From NCBI RefSeq assembly GCF_012275515.1, contig NZ_JAAZQL010000010.1, positions 1 through 64,000 of the forward strand: a stretch of DNA of 64,000 nucleotides. The letters are read 5' to 3'. Made by a program: the position numbers and the translations under genes. The DNA is from Novosphingobium sp. SG707. Its GTDB lineage: Bacteria; Pseudomonadota; Alphaproteobacteria; Sphingomonadales; Sphingomonadaceae. The notes beneath the pieces are model-generated. The model searched no databases and was not told the origin of the DNA. It was given only the letters and a program-made list of their open reading frames with translations. Shown here in pieces: positions 60,813-64,000 of this stretch; position 1 is the first letter of the stretch, and each line of letters opens with the position of its first letter.

Positions 60813-61661
60813 TCAATCGCGCCCTGTCGGCAAAGCGGCCCCTTCCGCTCGCGCAATAATATTACGCGCCTGCGCCAGATGTGGTGCGTCGATCATTTTG
60901 CCGTCGAGAATCAGTACCCCCGCGCCGGGCGCCTGCGCAAAGGCGGCGACAATCGCGCGTGCCTGTTCGACCTGCTGCGCGCTGGGGGTAAAGGCGGCGT
61001 TGATGATCGGCACCTGATCGGGGTGCAGCGCCATCATCCCGGTAAAGCCATCAAAGGCCCCCCGCGCCGCATAGGCCGCCAGCCCATCAAGGTCGCGGAT
61101 CGCGGGATAGACCGTCTCGATGGCGGCCACCCCGGCGGCATGGGCGCCAAACAAAGCCATCGACCTCACCATTTCAAAGGGGGCCGTATAGGAGCCGTCG
61201 GGCCGCCTGCTGCCCATCGCGCCGATGGCGGCGGGCAGATCCTCCGCCCCCCATGTCAGGCCGCACAGATGCTCGGCCACCTCGCCATAGGTGCCAAGGC
61301 CAAAGACGGCCTGCGGCGTCTCGGTGGCGATGGGCAGGATCGGCACCCCCGGCGCGAGAGCCGCCAACGAGCGGACAGTCGCGGCCCCCAACGCCTTGGG
61401 CAGGACAAGCCCATCCGCGCCATGGGCGGCGGCCAGATCAGCCTCCAGATAAGGACTGTCCATGGGGTTGATCCGCACAAAACGGGCGACATCGGCCGGG
61501 GCGCTCAGATAATCCGCCACCGCCTCGCGCGCCCTGGGTTTGGCGGCGGGCGCGACGGAATCCTCCAGATCAAGGATGATCGCATCGGCCCCGCTCTGCG
61601 CCGCCTTGGCGAAACGTTCGGGCCGGTCCCCCGGCACAAAGAGCAGCGAGCGCAGCCTCAC
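60813..61661 (-). CDS. CitE-like HpcH/HpaI-family acyl-CoA lyase
   Basis: This 282-residue protein is of the citrate-lyase-beta-like family: RSLLFVPGDRPERFAKA, LDLEDSV (metal Asp/Glu), RINPMDSPYLEADL, LTWGAEDLPAAIGA and the C-terminal IDAPHLAQARNII. Members split or form malyl-, methylmalyl- or citramalyl-CoA. Overlap by four bases with the MaoC gene suggests the two work together, for instance on mesaconyl/citramalyl-type or methylglutaconyl-derived CoA esters. Confidence 0.84.
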   Translation of the reverse strand: MRLRSLLFVPGDRPERFAKAAQSGADAIILDLEDSVAPAAKPRAREAVADYLSAPADVARFVRINPMDSPYLEADLAAAHGADGLVLPKALGAATVRSLAALAPGVPILPIATETPQAVFGLGTYGEVAEHLCGLTWGAEDLPAAIGAMGSRRPDGSYTAPFEMVRSMALFGAHAAGVAAIETVYPAIRDLDGLAAYAARGAFDGFTGMMALHPDQVPIINAAFTPSAQQVEQARAIVAAFAQAPGAGVLILDGKMIDAPHLAQARNIIARAEGAALPTGRD

Positions 61662-62110
61662 GCCGGTCTTTTATGCAACAGCGCGGCGCGCAAACATTGG
61701 CAGACCATCTCGTCACGCTGGTTCCACAATTCATGGCGGAACGTCACCAGCCCGGCATGGGGCCGCGACCGGCTCTCGCGCCATTCCACCACCTCGGTGC
61801 AGGCCCGCATCGTATCGCCCAGAAAGACCGGTTTGGGCATCACCACCCGGTCATAGCCCAGATTGGCCACCAGCGTGCCCAGCGTTGTCTCCCCCACTGT
61901 CAGGCCGATCATCAGCGCAAAGGTGAAAGTGCCGTTGACGAGGATCTGGCCAAATTCGCTGGCCCGCGCGGCCTCGGCGTCAATATGCAATGGCTGGGGA
62001 TTATGCGTCAGGGCCGAAAACAGCAGATTGTCGGTCTCGGTCACGGTGCGGCGGATCGGATGGTCGATGCGGTCGCCCACCTCCCATTCCTCGAAATAGC
62101 GGCCGCTCAT
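61658..62110 (-). CDS. MaoC-family enoyl-CoA hydratase
   Basis: This 150-residue hotdog hydratase has the active-site segment FSALTHNPQPLHIDAEAARA (His-x-Asp type) and GTFTFALMIGLTVGETT. MaoC proteins beside CitE-like lyases often hydrate mesaconyl- or itaconyl-type CoA esters. ATGA overlaps join it to both the carboxylase gene before it and the lyase after it. Confidence 0.84.
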   Translation of the reverse strand: MSGRYFEEWEVGDRIDHPIRRTVTETDNLLFSALTHNPQPLHIDAEAARASEFGQILVNGTFTFALMIGLTVGETTLGTLVANLGYDRVVMPKPVFLGDTMRACTEVVEWRESRSRPHAGLVTFRHELWNQRDEMVCQCLRAALLHKRPA

Positions 62111-63957
62111 GCAGCCTCTCCTGCGGTTATACGCACCAACAGCATCCCCTCGCGCACCTGCGCCCCTTGCGCAAAGGGCATTTCCTCGACCACCCCGTCA
62201 AAGGGCGCGGTCAGGCCATGCTCCATCTTCATCGCTTCCAGCGTCACCAGCTTCTGCCCCTTGCTCACCTTCTGGCCGGGGGTGACATGGATGGCGATGA
62301 TCGTGCCCGGCATGGGGGCCAAAACCGCCCCGTCGCCCGCCGCCGCCGCACCGGTCGCGGCGGCGCGATAGGGCCTGACCTCCCAGCTCTGCCCATGTTC
62401 GCTCAGCACAACGCGCCCGAGCGGGGCGCGGCAGATCGCTCCCTCGCGCGGGGCCACATCAACCTCGACCGCCTGCCCATCGACCATCACCCGCCCACGC
62501 CCCTGCCGCGCGCCATTCAGCCGGAAACCCGCCAAGGCCCCCGCCCCGCCCAGATCCGCCGCCGCCCTGTTCAAGGCCGCCGCACCGGGCAAAGGATCAG
62601 GCATCAGCGCATCGCCCGTCCGCGCAATCAGGCCGGTATCCATATGCCCTCCGGCGAAATCAGGGTGGTTCAGCGCTTTGACCAGAAAGCCCGCATTGGT
62701 CCGCAAGGGCCAGACCACCGCGCGGTCCAATGCGCCTGCCAGCTTGCGCCGCGCCTCGTCCCGCGTGGCGCCATGGGCGATCAGCTTGGCGATCATGGGA
62801 TCGTAATAGGGCGTTATCTGCCCCCCTTGCGCCACGCCCGTATCGACCCGGACCCCATCGCCCGGATCAAAGGCATCAAGCCGCCCGATCGAGGGCAAAA
62901 ACCCCCGCGCCGGATCCTCGGCATAGAGCCGCGCTTCCATCGCCGATCCTTTGATCGACAGATCCTCCTGCCGCTTGGGCAGCGCCTCACCCGATGCCAC
63001 ACGCAATTGCCATTCGACCAGATCGACCCCGGTGATCGCCTCGGTAACGGGATGTTCGACCTGAAGCCGCGTGTTCATTTCCATGAACCAGATACGGTCG
63101 GCGCGCAGGCCCTCGCCGGCGTCGGCAATGAATTCGACCGTGCCCGCGCCGACATAATCGACCGCGCGGGCCGCATCGACGGCCGCGCGGCACACCGCCG
63201 TCCGCGTGGCTTCATCCATGCCCGGCGCCGGGGCCTCCTCGATCACCTTCTGATGGCGGCGTTGCAGCGAGCAGTCGCGCTCGAACAGGTGGACGATGTT
63301 GCCATGGCGGTCGCCAAACACCTGCACCTCGATATGGCGCGGACGGGTGATGAATTTCTCAATCAGCACGCGGTCATTGCCGAAAGCAGCCATCGCCTCG
63401 CGCCTGCATGAGGCCAGCGCATCGGCAAATTCGGCAGGACCGACCACCAGCCGCATCCCCTTGCCGCCGCCGCCCGCCACGGCCTTGATCAGCACCGGAT
63501 AGGTGATCTTCGCGGCCTCGCGCGCCAGATGGCCGTCATCCTGATCCTGCCCCAGATAGCCCGGCGTGACCGGCACGCCAGCCGCCGCCATGCGCGCCTT
63601 GGCAGCGTCTTTCAGACCCATGGCGGTAATGCTGGCCGGATCGGGCCCGACCCAGATCAGGCCCGCATCCATGACTGCCTGCGCGAATTCGGCGTTTTCC
63701 GACAGGAAGCCATAGCCGGGATGGATCGCCTCCGCCCCGGTTTCCAGCGCGGCGGCGATGATCCTATCCCCGCGCAAATAGCTCTCGCGCGCGGGCGCAG
63801 GGCCGATCCCCACCGCCCGGTCGGCCATGGCAACATGCAGCGCACCCGCATCGGCATCGGAATGGACCGCGAGGGTGCGGATACCCATCCGCCGCGCGGT
63901 GCGGATGATGCGGCAGGCGATTTCGCCGCGATTGGCGATCAAGAGCGAGGCGATCAT
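62107..63957 (-). CDS. liuD: Biotin carboxylase/carrier subunit, probable methylcrotonyl-CoA carboxylase alpha
   Basis: This 616-residue subunit has a biotin carboxylase domain (LLIANRGEIACRI, HPGYGFLSENAEFA, ATP loop GGGGKGM, MNTRLQVEHPVTE) and a C-terminal biotin carrier with Lys577 in EAMKMEH. The family includes propionyl-, acetyl- and methylcrotonyl-CoA carboxylases. The preceding gene ends in a typical methylcrotonyl-CoA carboxyltransferase tail, which favours leucine catabolism. Confidence 0.87.
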   Translation of the reverse strand: MIASLLIANRGEIACRIIRTARRMGIRTLAVHSDADAGALHVAMADRAVGIGPAPARESYLRGDRIIAAALETGAEAIHPGYGFLSENAEFAQAVMDAGLIWVGPDPASITAMGLKDAAKARMAAAGVPVTPGYLGQDQDDGHLAREAAKITYPVLIKAVAGGGGKGMRLVVGPAEFADALASCRREAMAAFGNDRVLIEKFITRPRHIEVQVFGDRHGNIVHLFERDCSLQRRHQKVIEEAPAPGMDEATRTAVCRAAVDAARAVDYVGAGTVEFIADAGEGLRADRIWFMEMNTRLQVEHPVTEAITGVDLVEWQLRVASGEALPKRQEDLSIKGSAMEARLYAEDPARGFLPSIGRLDAFDPGDGVRVDTGVAQGGQITPYYDPMIAKLIAHGATRDEARRKLAGALDRAVVWPLRTNAGFLVKALNHPDFAGGHMDTGLIARTGDALMPDPLPGAAALNRAAADLGGAGALAGFRLNGARQGRGRVMVDGQAVEVDVAPREGAICRAPLGRVVLSEHGQSWEVRPYRAAATGAAAAGDGAVLAPMPGTIIAIHVTPGQKVSKGQKLVTLEAMKMEHGLTAPFDGVVEEMPFAQGAQVREGMLLVRITAGEAA

Positions 63958-63961
63958 ACCC

Positions 63962-64000
63962 TCACATCCGAAACAGGCCGAATTGCGCGCGATCCGGGAT
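63962..64000 (-). CDS. liuB: Carboxyltransferase beta subunit, last 12 codons (probable LiuB)
   Basis: Only the C-terminus lies in the window, reading IPDRAQFGLFRM then TGA. This closely resembles the conserved ending of methylcrotonyl-CoA carboxylase beta subunits (…FGVFRM). The stop lies four bases before the biotin carboxylase start, as expected for liuB-liuD neighbours. Twelve residues make the call tentative on their own. Confidence 0.6.
   Translation of the reverse strand: MPDRAQFGLFRM

Noticed and set aside
1..64000. Mobile elements, prophage, CRISPR arrays, tRNA or rRNA genes
   Set aside because: No transposase or integrase motif, no repeated spacer structure and no tRNA-like cloverleaf caught my eye; a dedicated tRNA scan could still find one I missed.

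Overview
The window is high-GC, densely packed bacterial DNA with few and short intergenic gaps. It looks like a chromosomal stretch of an aerobic alphaproteobacterium, most likely a sphingomonad such as Novosphingobium or Sphingobium. This is inferred from gene content only: a large TonB-dependent receptor, several aromatic catabolic clusters, NodT-type efflux, and Bkd/Liu clusters. I found no rRNA, tRNA, CRISPR array, insertion sequence or phage gene.

Layout. (1) 1-1079, minus: a ketopantoate-reductase-like gene followed by the 5' end of etfB. (2) 1248-6725, plus: a homoprotocatechuate meta-cleavage operon (hpaH, hpaE, hpaD, hpaG) ending in a FAD-linked 2-hydroxyacid dehydrogenase. (3) 6694-13031, minus: a secreted metallo-beta-lactamase-fold hydrolase, a TonB-dependent receptor, a second FAD-linked dehydrogenase and a LysR regulator. 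(4) 13322-17802, plus: an aromatic-acid MFS transporter, the HpaI aldolase, an aldehyde dehydrogenase and an esterase, which complete the lower homoprotocatechuate route to pyruvate and succinate. (5) 17832-29983, minus: a nine-gene run joining an HlyD/RbbA/ABC-2/NodT efflux system to PHA-synthase-like, MaoC-Pta fusion, acetate kinase, FabI and TetR genes, nearly all linked by 4-base start/stop overlaps.

(6) 30447-42480: a two-strand aromatic cluster. It encodes IorBA 2-oxoacid:ferredoxin oxidoreductase, a cyclase-family (isatin-hydrolase-like) metallohydrolase, two MarR regulators, a fused CoA-ester monooxygenase/reductase, a hotdog thioesterase, a fumarylpyruvate-hydrolase-like enzyme, a gentisate-dioxygenase-like cupin, a nitrilase and a flavin reductase. 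The gene order suggests a route from an aryl-glyoxylate such as isatinate, through 2-aminobenzoyl-CoA (or salicylyl-CoA), to a 5-hydroxylated acid cleaved by a gentisate-type dioxygenase. Related palindromes (TTGCA-N2-TGCAA) sit at the marR, monooxygenase and dioxygenase/nitrilase promoters.

(7) 42532-46655: a Tat-exported chloroperoxidase-like hydrolase, a pirin, LysR and AraC regulators and an orphan M17 N-terminal-domain protein. (8) 46708-57182, plus: a NarL-type response regulator, a set of poorly understood genes (isochorismatase-like, XapX, amidohydrolase with a Cys/His-rich tail, secreted VOC protein, DoxX, alginate-export-type porin, YoaK, small GNAT), and at the far end a propeller/YYY sensor kinase that is probably the regulator's partner. 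(9) 57189-64000, minus: branched-chain 2-oxoacid dehydrogenase E1alpha/E1beta/E2, and a Liu-type leucine-catabolic set (CitE-like lyase, MaoC hydratase, biotin-containing carboxylase subunit, and the last 12 codons of its carboxyltransferase partner).
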